The notes beneath the pieces are model-generated. The model saw nothing but the letters and a program-made list of their open reading frames with translations, was not told the origin of the DNA and did not search any database. A DNA stretch of 64,000 nt. It comes from Diphasiastrum complanatum. Its lineage: Eukaryota > Streptophyta > Lycopodiopsida > Lycopodiales > Lycopodiaceae. The stretch's first letter is position 1; each line of letters starts with the position of its first letter. The position numbers and the translations under genes are program-made. This document shows, one piece after another, positions 25,704 through 38,500 of this stretch. The DNA is taken from NCBI GenBank assembly GCA_029204225.1, contig CM055092.1, forward strand, positions 46,968,777 to 47,032,776, in the 5' to 3' direction.

Positions 25704-26145
25704 TAAGAGAAAGAAGACCCTCACAAAGGTTCATTAAAGGTATGGAATCACGTATTACTAATGACTTTTGTGGGCTAACAGAAGAACCAAAAACGTACAT
25801 GGAAGCAATTAGAAACCCCAAATATGCCCAATGGATGAAAGCTATGCAACAAGAGTTGAATGCAATGAAGAAGAACAAGGTTTGGTCCATAGTACCTCTT
25901 CTTCAAGGATGAAAGGCCATCAATATTTCGCTGGATTTTCAAGAAAAAGTTGAACGTGGAGGGTAGCATTTCTCACTACAAGGCAAGGCAAGGCAAGGCT
26001 TGTTGCCAAAGGATGTTCACAACAATATAGAGTGGACTACCATGATGTGTTTTCTCCTATTGTAAAAATAACTACTATTAGATTGTTGCTTGCATTTGTT
26101 CAGTTTGATTTAGAATTAGATCAAATTGATGTCAAGCATTTAGAG
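25704..26145 (+). mobile_element. Copia RT fragment of a different lineage
   Basis: Reads EPKTYMEAIRNPKYAQWMKA, WSIVPL, then [17 protein letters not shown] and [20 protein letters not shown] with frameshifts. This is the N-terminal reverse transcriptase region only. It contains a small AAGGC slippage repeat at about 25980-26000. Confidence 0.85.
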
Positions 26146-26449
26146 AAAATTAGAGCCCGACGAGGGCCTTTGAAGAAGATGTTTTTTTATTTTTTTCTTA
26201 TTTTCATTGCCATGTGGACCAATTGAAACCTTAGCTTCAGGGTTCTACGTAACGTAGAATTTTCCAGATATAAATAAAATAAAAACTTTTTAAATATATT
26301 TTTGTTTCATCGGGCAGCATGTGGAAATGCTATTGGTTGATGAGGACTGCCCTTCCAGCTCATCACTGCCCGAAGAGACCCAAAAATATTGAAAATGAAT
26401 ATGACAGATGGTTGAGATGAGAAAATTGATGTACCATTTATGTATATGC

Positions 26450-27165
26450 ATTGTCAAACCATGGTTAACAAGGATAACCAGAGTTATTTGTGGCACCAAA
26501 TAGATCAGCAAGCAATTGTGAGTATTGATATTTTTGATACTTTGATTTTTGTCACTCATATCATTTTTCTCTTGCAGATTTATATCCATCCAACATAAAT
26601 GAATGGGAACCAAGTGGATCTTTAACAGGTTTGTTAGATGTTATTCACACTGATATTGGACAATTGCAATATCGAGGTAGAATTGCAAAAGATCTAGCTG
26701 ATGGTGGAAATTTTTTTTATGAATCAATGTACAATCCTCATACAAAAGGAAATTTTGGACAAATATTACCAATTCCATTACCTAGCTTTGAAAGTGATGA
26801 ATGGATTGCACCAGATGCTACAGTTTCAGAATCATTTTGTTGCAAGATATATAATGATGTACAAAATTCATTAAAAATGAGCACGAGATAAAAAATAGAC
26901 AGATTGAGTTGGTTTATTTCCTTGAATATATTTGTGGATTTCTTTTCAAGTGTCAATGTACACAAAACCCCAACGATGTTTGTATGCAAAAATTTATCAG
27001 ATAGTTTATTATCTGAACTTATGGATGAAGGTTGGGACAAAAGATCAGATGGAGAAATAGAATGCAGAATTAAAATGTCTTCCATGTGTTTCTGTTATCA
27101 AATTGAAAAACAAATGTTGAGCTTATGCTTTCATTATCAAAGATGGAAAAAAAATAAAGGTAAAT
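26450..27165 (+). pseudogene. Small gene E, copy II (plus strand)
   Basis: Exon from about 26580 (after CTTGCAG) reads YPSNINEWEPSG, then DVIHTDIGQLQYRGR, GGNFFYESMYNP and LPSFESDEWIAPDATVSESF, and stops at 26890. The pattern FFY(E/D)S(M/L)Y...P-LP-S-S-EW--PD-T--ESF matches copy III at 63.3 kb very well. A short upstream exon near 26461-26517 ends in ATT|GTGAGT, as in copy III. The frame after 26890 is open again but unrelated to the E C-terminus and runs into a copia tail at about 27170. Truncated; no known domain. Confidence 0.65.
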
Positions 27166-27885
27166 GGATGTCACTCGATCAAGACAGGACTTCACTTGGA
27201 GTATTATCAAAGTCTATGCTAAAACTAGTTGAAGAGGGAGTATGAAAGATTCAACTAGTTTCATCACATTTTGCAATATTTTCATATTTGGCATATTGAG
27301 GCCAAAACTTGTTTTAGACTTAGAGCTTGACTTTTCAAAGTTCATTAGTCTAAATTTCATTTGAATAAACACTTTTTGAAAGTGTGGAAAAGTTAGAATG
27401 CAAGTTTGAGTAGATTCAATTTGAATAAGTTGGGTACATTGAATCTAGACCCAAAATTAGTAGGGTTAGCATTTTGTGGGAAAGCCAAGTGGCCAAATAG
27501 GGTTTGGGCCTACTATAAAAGGATGTAACTCATGGAGAGAGTGATCTTATCTCTTCTCTATCTCATTTCATGCTTATACATGGTTCTCTTGGGTTCTACT
27601 ATCCATTGGTGCACTATCTTGGTGATTGCTTTCAATTCTATGTGTAGAATGATCTATATTTGCTATTTTTGGTTTCACACGTGTGAAATACAGTAGCTTG
27701 CTGATTTTGTAATAGTAATAGTACATAATCATTTCATTCAAGTTTGATCAAGTTCTATTAGTGTTTGCATCTCAAATTGTGCGTAGATACTGATTTTTCT
27801 ACATTGGCGAGATTGGTAGTGTATTTCTCTTTCTAACCAAAGATCATTCAAGTAGATTGGATCTTAAGGATCTGAGAATGTATAT
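27166..27885 (+). mobile_element. Copia tail and LTR (family F)
   Basis: A short pol end (DRTSLGVLSKSMLKLVEEGV) and polypurine tract are followed by an LTR (about 27241-27885) homologous to the LTR at 54144-54787. It holds a TATA-like CTATAAAAGG (about 27512-27521) and the palindrome TTTCACACGTGTGAAA at about 27673-27688. Confidence 0.8.
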
Positions 27886-29540
27886 TATTGTGGCAAGCGG
27901 AGCGACAATTTTCAGCCCTTGTGCCAATTTTGTGGGAAGTCTTACGATATTAATTCATCCACAACGAGTCAGCATTCTCAAAAGATCAAGTAATATGGTA
28001 GACCCTACTACCAGTAATGTGACTCTTGAAACAAATAAAATATTTAGTAAAATTTTGACTACTATACAAGACAGTGCCAAGTTGAAGAAGCAAAGAATTG
28101 AGTAGAATGTACAATCATGACAGCGGTTCCAAGAGCAGATGGCGATATTAATGACAAATTGCAATATTCTATACTTGTTATCTTGTCACAAAAACTGGAT
28201 GCTAATCTTAAACTGGGAACTATCGCAAGAAAGTCTTATGTCAGCATCCCACTTCTGAAAATGGGATTAAATTAAATCAACAAAATCTCTATTTGAAGCT
28301 CACTAAAAATATTAGTTCGGGCTAAAGCCAAGGATTCTCAGGACGAACATTCATAGTTTTTTGGAGCAAAGGTGAAACTTTCCCTCAGGTTCTTTCTTCT
28401 GCAGTTTTGCACTTTTAACGCTCTTGCATTTTAAAAAACTTATTTTGATGCTCAAACTCACCTAAGACTGGCACCTTAGCTTTAGTAAATCATCAATATA
28501 AACACAATGGAAAAAAAAATGATATAGAGATTTTTTTTGTTTTAAAATTGATTTTTTAATCTTTTTTTTTTTAATGTTGGATCTATAAGTATATCTATAA
28601 ATTTAAAGAATTTTAGTTTCTTGAAATTCACAAATATGAAAAAATTAAGTTTTCAAACTGTATTTTATTTTCAATTTTTTTTAGACAAATTCAAATTATT
28701 GATTTATAAAATTCCAGAATAATTTCAAGATTTCAATATTTAGAATGCTATTTTTTAGATATGATTTATAGATAGTTTGAGTAATGAATAATTATAATTT
28801 TTAAGATTTATTTTAATGCTTTTGAAAAAAAAACATATATATTCAATTTATATGAAGCTAATTATAAAAACTAGAACATTAAGAATTTTAAACTGATTGT
28901 GTTTGAAAAATGAATATAAAATCAAATCAAAAAATATGTGAAATTTCACTATTTGACGATCAAAATTGCAATGAGACTTTCAACTTGAATTGCATTGAAA
29001 TCAATATACATTTTGAACTCATGCCTTACTAAAAATAAATTCAAACATATCACTTCAATCTATAAAAAAAATGATATTCATTATACACTCAAGGAGGATT
29101 GATAATATATCAAGTTGTAAATATGAGAGACATTAATAAAAATTCTTTGAAAAATGTGACATAAAAGAATGTGTACATATATTTTGGGCCCTATTTTATT
29201 GAAATTTGGCTTTTAAAAATCATGTATTCTTTTCTTTTTCATTATTATGATTTTATTAAGTTTGAAAATTGTTTCGTCATGAACTATTCTCAAGATACTT
29301 TTTTATTAAATAATATTATAGAGATGGACTTATAAAAAAACATGACTTTAGACATCACAAAAAAATTTATTTCTTCTTAGGTCAAAGTCTAAGAACAAAT
29401 GTCTTTGCGTTTATAACCAAGGCGAATCATAAAAGGGGCTTAAATCTAGAAATTATCCAACAATTCAATGGTGATTTTCATGTATAATGTACTTGTAGTT
29501 TTAAAGTAGGAAGAAATAAAAAGTCTCTTGCATAAACCTA
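27886..29540. other. AT-rich spacer
   Basis: Very AT-rich, with many A and T runs. No supported gene, RNA or clear repeat. An 82-codon open frame at 27857-28105 has no recognisable relative and is not called. Confidence 0.5.
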
Positions 29541-30030
29541 TGAAAAATGGACATAAACGTAGGGACTAGCCATTGACTCAAGGGTGTTGGCATAGGGGCT
29601 TTTATGTGTACCATATACTAGCAATATCATGAATACAAAGAGTATAAATATTCTACATAAGTCAACATCATGACCTTTGATACTTTTATTGAGGTCTTCT
29701 TTAAAATTTAGCAAATAATTAATGTAATTGAGAAGACATTTGAAAGCTAGTAATGAAGCTTGGGATTGGCCTATGACTCAAAGGTGGTGGACTTAAGAGA
29801 TTTTCCATATAGAATAAACTTGCAATTCAACAATAATAAGAAAAAAAATATTTTGATAAAATATTTTGATTAAGCGTATACCAAGATCTCTAATGCTTAA
29901 CTTGAGACGTTCACCTTTTAGAAGTAGCAAATTGAAACATTGTGAAAGTTGGCCCTAAACTTAGGGATTGGCCAATGACTCAAGGGTGGTGGATTCAAGG
30001 GATGATTGGTGTATCATATACTTGCAATCT
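29540..30030. repeat. Degenerate tandem repeat, about 3 x 200 bp
   Basis: The phrase gggattggccaatgactcaa (and close variants) followed by a ggtggtgga block recurs near 29559, 29758 and 29960. Each is followed by a strand of similar AT-rich sequence ending in a cttgcaat-like word. Confidence 0.7.
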
Positions 30031-31110
30031 CAAGAAGAGCAAGAAAATATTGTTGACAGATCCCTTGCTCCAAAGGATCTGTTTACTATTGCTTTGCTTC
30101 TTCAAAACCGTTTATGCCTGTTACCAGGCTTCATGGCATTCATTAGATGTGTTCTTGATATTACAATGTCCAAACCAGACAGAATGGACGGATTGTTCAT
30201 TTACAGATCAACATGCAGCCCAAATGAGCATTCAATAGTTTCTACAGCTACCTACTCTAAAAACGAATTGAATCAGATCCTACACATTACTAAAACTGAG
30301 CTACACTTGGATAAATCCACAAAGTTGAAACAAGAACTAATCTGCAACATTTTGGAAGTCCAAGAATCAAAAAACCAACCAGCCGTTTGATTCTTGGACA
30401 TCCCAAGAACATCAAGAACTAGAATGTTGGAGGATCTGCAAGATTTATGCCACATTTCTAGCCTATTTAGTTTATTTGAATGTCGATTCCTACATTAATT
30501 TACAACAAGACATGAAAACTAATCCACAATTAGGAAAACAAGAAAACTAATCCACTCTAAAGTCCTCAATCACACACAATATGAATGGAAGGGCATGATC
30601 ATAGGGGCATCACTCAAGAAAACCATCATGATCAAGGAGCTTAGTGTAGCATCAAACTCATGGAAAATCTTCTTATTAAGCATGGAGAAAATACAATGCA
30701 AAAAAGCTCCTCTTCACAAAGAGGGAGTCTCTTAAATAAGCAAGAGAGCTCCTTAGGTGGCATCCTAGTGGAATTTCCACATTTCACAAATTACAAGTGG
30801 AATAATGCTCTCCACTAGAGGTCACCATCAAAAGGTGGCTCACTCTACTTTCTTTAAGAGGGGTCTACTTGCATTTATTACTTTTGACTAGAAATACTAA
30901 TCCCTACATGGTCATTCCATCTTTCAGGATTCACCATGAGGTTTATATAGTTTTTGCTTGCCATTCCTAATTAGCATTTCTTGACTCTCATACTCGGCTC
31001 CAAGTCTTCCTTCGTCTCGTCTCCTCAGAGACCTTCTCGGTCTAAGGTGAGAGGTGCTTTTGAGTTGCTCTGTCCGAGTATCTCGAGGATTCGTCAGAAT
31101 CAGCCAACGT
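30030..31110 (+). repeat. Dispersed repeat, copy 1 (probable LTR-element 3' end)
   Basis: About 1.1 kb shared, same orientation and high identity by eye, with 52366-53505. The part from about 30424 (TGTTGGAGGATCTGCAAG, after a purine-rich stretch) looks like an LTR. The part before it holds an 80-codon frame without recognised domain. Absent here is a roughly 95-bp segment present in the other copy. Confidence 0.75.
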
Positions 31111-32904
31111 TATCCCACCCCTAATGTGTTGCAAGACCCACTGCAACTCATATTGGACGATGTCGCTCTACTTCCACATTGGCGTCTTCGATCGTCGCTT
31201 GGAAAAGCATAGATCCTTGTTCGCTTGCATAAAACCAAGTGTTTATTAATGCCAGTCTTTATCAAACTATTTTTTACAAATTGTTGCAATTCGACCAGAA
31301 TGTCTTATTGCTATAAGTGGTTGACATTCTCAAATTGGAGAGCTTCACAACTTGCATGCCTGAGTGCTTTTCATGTGTCTTCTCTTTTATCACTTGTATA
31401 TGCCATTGACGGTTTCATCTTTGGTTTCTTGGCAGGTACTAACATTTGGGAGGTCTGTATCCTCCATTTTGCTTCTAGTCATTTCTATAGTTCTTCGCTA
31501 AGTCAAAGTCCCAGTCTTAAGAAAAGCCTTCAATCTGCAGGTTGCACAAACTTCGATTATCAGTCTCAAGGGGATGGACTCATCATCAAAAATTTGGTGG
31601 TAGGAACAGTTTTGGATGGACGGTTTGATAACGGTAAGAAAACATGATGAAGGCTTGGTGGCAGGGTGAAGGAACTAATAGTTCTAGGACCCTTGTAATG
31701 CCGAGCTTCAACCACCACTTGCTGGGTGAGGAGCTCACTTTATTTTGCAGGTTCACGGTTGCCTTCATCTTTCTTTTTCTGCAGCTCTTTCTTTTGATCC
31801 GTTACTTTTGGATCTCTTTGGGCTTCATAGGAGGGGATCCAACTATCATTGCTTCAGAGAGTTTCTTTTGATCAAGATTGATCTGACTCATCTGTTGCTT
31901 AAGTTTTGTCCTTTCTTCCTCAGTTTCTTTGCTTAATTTCATATGTCTTCTAGCTGCTTTGCTTGCTTCTTAGATCTTCATTTGGCTGATCAACCATTGT
32001 AGGTGGCAATTAGTCTCCGCAAGACACTTGCAATGATCTATCATCTGCTTCGGTAAGACTATAAAAAACTGGAGATTTCTTAGAAGAACAGTGAAATGAT
32101 AATAAACAAACAGATGGAAGGTAGGGGAAAGGTAGTGACATCGATAGATGGTGTGAACGATAGATATGAGAATGGGCACAGAAGTATGGTAAGAGGCCGA
32201 TTGAAGGAGATTGATTTCCCAATGCTTGTGTTTTTCTTTTTGAAATATCTTCGTCATGACTAGGGTACTTCTTCTTATTGAGTCTCTTTGGATTACCCAT
32301 CTGTCTTCTTTAGCCTTTTCTTTTTCATATTTGACTTGTGACCTTGGTTGTCGATCTTGCTGATATTGTTGCTGGTAATGTGGCTGTTCCAGTGGATGTC
32401 TGCATATCCATTCTCTCTCCTTCTCCCAAAAAATCTGTTGTTGGCGATGTTGTTGCTGGTAACTGTTCATGCTCAAGATTGGATGTGCATGTGGAACATG
32501 TAGTTGAGACATGTTGAACATACAACTGGACTAAAGATTGAACAAATTCGAACTAAATTTGTTTTGATCTTTTTGTAGTTGACTCAGAAATGAATATGAC
32601 GATGAGATGCAGGATTCACTCTAACGTGACAAAGATTTCTCAAAGTTTTAGTATGGGCAAAAATCGTAAACTCTGTGCAAGGTGATTTGAAGGTGAAAAT
32701 ATGAATGAAAATGTGTTCTTGAGATGCTCTACATAAGACTCTCGTGCAGTAGGTATTTTTCATGCAAAAATCAATCACACACTAGGAATGAAGAGCAACA
32801 AGAAAATAAACAAATTGTACAGAGAGTGAGAACTGTGTCAAATTTCAGAATTCATGGACTGAAATTGATCTACAAATGCTCACAAAGAGTGTTTGGTAGC
32901 TTGG
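31111..32904. other. Spacer with unassigned open frames
   Basis: Two open frames exceed 130 codons: 31225-31647 plus, hydrophobic start and no recognised relative; and 32521-31970 minus, Gln-rich in the first half (QQQHRQQQ, QQQYQQ). Neither has a clear promoter, splice partners or domain. They may be debris of unidentified transposons. No confident gene call. Confidence 0.35.
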
Positions 32905-33512
32905 GATCTTGATCTATATCAAGACTAGCTTCCAAATCTAGCTTCTACTTGACAATCTTTGTGTTTCCAAGCAAGAACAATAAAAAAGATGATCCACGGC
33001 TTCACACATGTGAAGTATAGCTACTGTACGGCCTGATAACAGAGAAATAGTTTACTTATCATTTACAAAGGATTCATTCAAAAGGAAAGTGCTTAAGAGA
33101 GTCAAAACACAATGATAGCTTCACAAACCAAGATTTCTCATCATTAGCTCAATAATGGATCCATCATGGATCAAGTACAAATTCACCATAATCTCTCTCT
33201 AAGCTGCATCCAACACGTGTGGGACATCTCATTGTACTTATCCATATCTACTTTGGATAAGATCTATCAAGTTTGCCACATCATCCATTGGTGGCTTGTG
33301 TTGCCCTTCTAGATTCCTACAACCTAGGACCTAACTCCTATAATTTAGGAGATGTCACATTAGACTCAAATAAAAGCTAATCAAAATGGATCTGAATATT
33401 ACAAGTGTCATTTCACACGTGTAGACAGGTCCTCACACATCTGGATCCACATAGATATCTAATATTCATTAAAAACCATGTGAAAATTGGTAAATTCTAA
33501 CAAACTGTATAG
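32905..33512 (-). repeat. LTR-like remnant, probably a solo copia LTR
   Basis: Shares the module seen in the other LTRs here: a CACACRTGTG palindrome (about 33003) next to a TACGGCCTG word, and a second CACACGTGTAG near 33414. Minus-strand start would be TGTTAGAATTTACC near 33501. I could not find a matching target duplication, so the ends are approximate. Confidence 0.55.
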
Positions 33513-34017
33513 CACTTGTCAAACAAAACTTGCATTCATCAACATTGATAATTTACCTTGATAGTTGCAATATGTCATTTGTTTTGTAGAGTAATGTGAC
33601 TTACTCTGACATGCCCTTGTCAAAACAAGGCAGGATTGGTGACACTAAAATCTACCATCATTGATAGCAGATGTTGTAAGATATAGTTTGAGATTCAGGT
33701 ATGGTTGAGGTACTATGTCTTGAGGACCTCTCTGAACAAGAGATTCAGAACTGAATCTCTATCTGGATTTCCAAATCCTAGATTTATTGTGTATTGGCAC
33801 ATTCAAAATCTTCTCAGCATGTGGAAAGACAAATAGATTGGAGAGAAAAACTGTCAATTCCCTGTGGAGGTTGCTTTGGTTGGACATTGTAGCAGACGAG
33901 GGAATTGCGGTTTCACTTTCTTTTGACAAGGACTCATTTCATATTAGTGTCTTTTTGCATTATGGAGCTGGTGTATTGTGCGATAATGTATAAGTTTGCA
34001 AGAAACTTCTCGAGGAT
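33513..34017. other. Spacer
   Basis: A 69-codon plus-strand frame (33787-33993) is present but has no recognised relative or gene context. Nothing else seen. Confidence 0.35.
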
Positions 34018-34215
34018 GTTTGACCGGGTCAACGGCCCCCATCCGCGCCCTTGCGTGATCTGCATGCAAGGGCGCGGACAAAGGGCATTTGACCCGGTCA
34101 AATGGCCTCCCTCCGTGCCCTTGCGTGATTTGCATGCAAGGGTGCGGAAGGGCGGAGATTGGGTCAAATGGCCCCCCTCCGTGCCCTTGTGTGATTTGCA
34201 TGCAAGGGTACAGAG
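34018..34215. repeat. Three tandem GC-rich hairpin units
   Basis: Three units about 66-70 bp apart each contain GTCAAATGGC-type sequence followed by a perfect or near-perfect inverted repeat, in the first unit GCGCCCTTGC then, 9-11 bases later, GCAAGGGCGC. The loop sequence GTGATYTGCAT is conserved. Stem changes in units 2 and 3 are partly compensated. Confidence 0.85.
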
Positions 34216-35545
34216 CAAAATGGCACTTTAATGCTCTTAAATTTAGATGATTGGTAGAAATTTTCATAATTTACCATAATGAATGAAATTTTTGAACGCA
34301 TGCAGTTTGAATTGAAATATTTTTGAAAAAAAAAACACATTTTCCTTTAAAATTCTTTTACATTAGCCAGTGCTTCCAACAATGACTCTGATCTATTTTC
34401 TAGTCCTATTGTTGGCTTCATTAATTCCGATGCTAACTTAGTAGCATCAGCATGCTCCTCATAAGGTCCAACCGCTGAGGCCAGAAGTAATCTGGACTCA
34501 AACCCCGAGCTGAAGTCGTGCAAGCTAGTGCTCCTTCTTACACAATAGGCCTTTGGTGTAGTCTGTTGAAGTGGAGCATCTGCAAGATGCTTTGATAATG
34601 CTTTGCACTTGACCAGCTCAGTGGGCCCATCAGAACTATACTCATTGCTAAAACAGAAGATATAGTTGTCAGGGAATTGTCCAATGTAGTATGCCATGGA
34701 TGCATCTGGCCTTTGCTTTGTTCGATCCTCACGAGAACCTCCGCTCCTCATTGCAAAACTATCAATCTCCACTGCATACTGCAATACATTATATAAGAAT
34801 GTTATAATTACAATGAACAGATTAAGAAATGGGAATAAACATGGACGAGAATATTTGTTGACAAGGAACTTGCCTGAGATCCTTCATCTCCATTCTCACT
34901 TTTTGCAAGGACAATTCCGTGGCCTCTGTATGGCATCTCAGTTGTGCAAATCGGTAATTTTCCAAATTGTTTATGCTCAACCTCTGGTGGTTGCAAAGTC
35001 TTCAGTTCACACAAAATTTTTGCCAAATCTTGCTCAGTAGTATTTGCGTCATCTCCAATTAGTTGTCGAAATGTGTCGTTTGACACTGACTGGTCAAAGG
35101 TGTTGGTGCCATTTTGCTTCACTAATCCTGCCAACATCTCATCCTCTCGTAAGCCAAGGATATGTTGCAAGTCATGCAGAAACAAATATTCTTGCCCATT
35201 AATTATCACTGGGGCAAGGTCACGTATTCACAGCATGTGATCGGAGTCGTCTATGTCCTCCGGTTGGGCAGATGTTGATGCAACTGAAGCCATCTGTCAT
35301 GCAAGCTCTGTTTCCTTCACGGGTTAATTCCTCTTCTGCTTCTTGCTCTTCCATTTCGCTGACGTTCACGCTAGGATCATGTTTTTCTTCAACGGTATTT
35401 GTAGGAAATTCACTCAACAAAAAATTCATAGTAATTTCACCTGACAAGAACTTGTTTCCTACACTTCTGCGATTAAAATTTACTTGTTGATCACGCATTA
35501 ACTCCAAAAAGTACTCATTCCCCAGGTGGCTAACAAACCTATTGA

Positions 35546-38500
35546 TGTGAAAAGTACAGTACTAAGGACCATAAATGGATCTTTGAATGATCCACAAGGT
35601 GATTGTATGCTTGTTAAACAATCTATCAGAAACTAGTCATCAGAAAACAAGATCTAGTTTAGCAGCTTGATAGGAAACAAGTAGAGACAATCAAAGCATT
35701 GATCAATTAGTGTAATCCAACTCCACACATGTGAAAATAAGGCTGTAGTACGGCCTGTAGAAAGTGTTTACAAAGTGCCAAAGTTGGGTTTCATTGGAAA
35801 TCAAGAGTAATCACCATACATTGAGAGGAAACTCGAGTTTCTCCTTGAGGCTCCAAAAAGTTTCTATCTTCTCACTATGGAGAATGGTAATACATAGTAA
35901 AACACACTTCCTTTGCTAAGTTAGGTGAAAATCCAGCATGTAATAAGGAAGTAGACTCCATTTTCTTGCCCTAATGTGAAAACCCTAGCCTAGATCCAAG
36001 AGTCATGCTTGGTAGGTACAAATCTCATCATAAATCATGGTCTAGATCCTACAAAGTAGGAATCACTACCAAATGGACACAACCACTTCTCTTGACTCGT
36101 GGTAACCTACTTTAGGTGTGTATGTACAAGTGGCACTTTGGCCATTCAAGTAACCAACAAACAATATTGACAAAATGTACAATATTCTGCATGGCTAGAT
36201 TTGGCAATGTAGGCAATTTTTCACACTCCTCCTCAAATCTAGCCTTGGAGATCACAATCCTTTTATCAATAACTCCAATTGAAGATCTAAGCTTGACAAA
36301 TGAATTTTTAGGTAAAGATTTAGTAAACAAATCAGCCAAGCAACTTGATGATGGCACATGTTGGAGCTTGATCTCTTTAGCTTGCACTTTTTCCCTCACG
36401 AAATGATGAGCAATTTAGATGTGTTTGCTCCTTGCATGGAATGTAGGATTAGTTTCAAGTGATTGGGCAATAGATGATAGGGATCTCCTCCTCCATGACA
36501 TGAAGCTCCACCAATAGCCTTTTGAGCCACAAGACCTCCTTGTATGTTGTCAAGGCCTTGTATTCGGATTCTATGGAAGATAGGGAGATGGTATCTTGCT
36601 TTTTGGAAAGCCATGATACTACTCCATCACATAGAAAGGTGGCAAAGGCACTTGTTGATCTTCTATCCACTTTGTCACCTGCAAAATCCAAGTCACTATA
36701 GGCTCTTAAGCCAAGATTAGTTTTTCTATACAAAATACCAAAATTCTTAGTGGATGAAATATATCTTTTACATCTCTAATTCCATCTAGATCATTGCCAC
36801 TCAAGATAATGTCATCTACATACAAAACAAGAATAATGATCATGCCATCATGAAAACTTATATACAATGATGGATCATAGGCACTCATTAAAAAATTGAT
36901 GGAAATGAGAAAAGAGTTTAGCCTAGAGTACCATGCTCTAGGTGCTTGCTTGATCCCATAAAGGCTCTTCTTCAAAAAAACACACCTTTCCTTCATGCTT
37001 TGCCTTGATGAAGCCCTCGAGTTGCCTCATATAGATCTCTTCCTCCAAATAACCATTGAGGAAATCATTTGTGAAGTCAAGTTGGAATAGCTCCCAATTG
37101 AAGGTTGTTGCAAGACTAATGATCAACCTGATAATAACAAGCTTAGCCACAGGAGCAAAAGTCTCATCATAATCAATGCCTTTGGTTTGTAAAAAACCTT
37201 TGGCAACAAGCCTAGCTTTATGCTTGCTTATTGATCCATCTTGATTATACTTCAATCTAAATACCCACTTGCAATCAAGAGGTTTCTTCCCTTGAGAAAG
37301 ATCCACAAGATCCCAATTCTTGGAGTTCTTGCATCTTGAGGTGGATCCTCAAGTCCTTTTTCACTTGGAAGCTCCTCCTCCATCCTAGCATGATCCTTGG
37401 CATCAAGATGATTAGTTGCATTATCATCCAGATTACAAGCATGTCCTTCATCAAAAATAACATCCCTACTCACTATCACCTTGCTAGTGATGGGATTGAA
37501 GACTCTATAACCTTTGCTATTCTCACCATATCCCCCAAAGATGCCTTTGATGGATGTTGCATCATCCTTCCTTCTCTTATCCAAGGATTGGTGTACATAG
37601 CAAGTGGATCCAAAAACTTTGAGATCCTTGAGATTGGGCTTCTCTCCATATAGAGCTTCAAATGGTGTGATTCCTCCAATGGCTTGGTTTGGCAATCTAT
37701 TGCACAAATAGTTAGCACAAGTTATTGCTTTATCTTAAAATGGTTTGGATAGAGAAGCATCTAGCCTTAAGGCCTTAGCACACTCACAAAGAGATATATT
37801 TCTTCTCTCACTCACTCCATTTTGTTGAGGGGTGTATGGACATGACAACTCCCTCTTTATGCCATTAGAACTACAAAAGTCAATCAACTTATTGGAGATA
37901 TATTCACCTCCATTATCACTTCTTAATACCTTAATCTTGGTACTAAGTTGATTTTCTACCAAAGTCTTGAACTTTACAAAAGAATCAAACACCATTGATT
38001 TTCTAGACAAGAGGTACATCCAACAGAATCTAGAATAGTCATCAATGAAGATTACATAGTACTTGGCACCACCATTAGACTCATGTGAAAAACTATGACA
38101 TTCCGAATGGATGAGTTCAAGAGGAGAGTTTGATCTTGATGTAGATCTTGAGAAGGGTAGTTTGTGAGCCTTTGAGAGGCTGCATGCTTCACATCTCTTC
38201 CCACACTTTGACAAATGCTTGGAGAGTCCAACTGCAAGCTCCTTTGCAACCATGGATTCCATGGCTTTGTAGTTGGGGTGGTCCAACCTTTTGTGCCATA
38301 GTTCCACCTTTGATAACTCCACCTTTGCCAAGTTAACACTCTCCACTGCAACATTAACATCAAGCTTAAACAATCTATCTTGCTTAAAGCCTTTGGCTAT
38401 ACATTTATCATTTCTAAGGATGAAACAAACTCCATACTTAAATTGTACATCTAGGCCATTATCCATTAACTGGCCAACACTAATCAAATTCTTGGTTAAC

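Noticed and set aside
31970-32521. Gln-rich 183-codon minus-strand frame
   Set aside because: Low complexity and no domain, promoter or splice support. Described in the spacer entry only.
34018-34215. CRISPR-like array
   Set aside because: Three palindromic units with related, not unique, spacers in a plant nuclear context; no cas genes.
33934-34267. Frames with repeated ACKSHKGTEGGHLT-type text
   Set aside because: They are translations of the GC-rich hairpin repeats.
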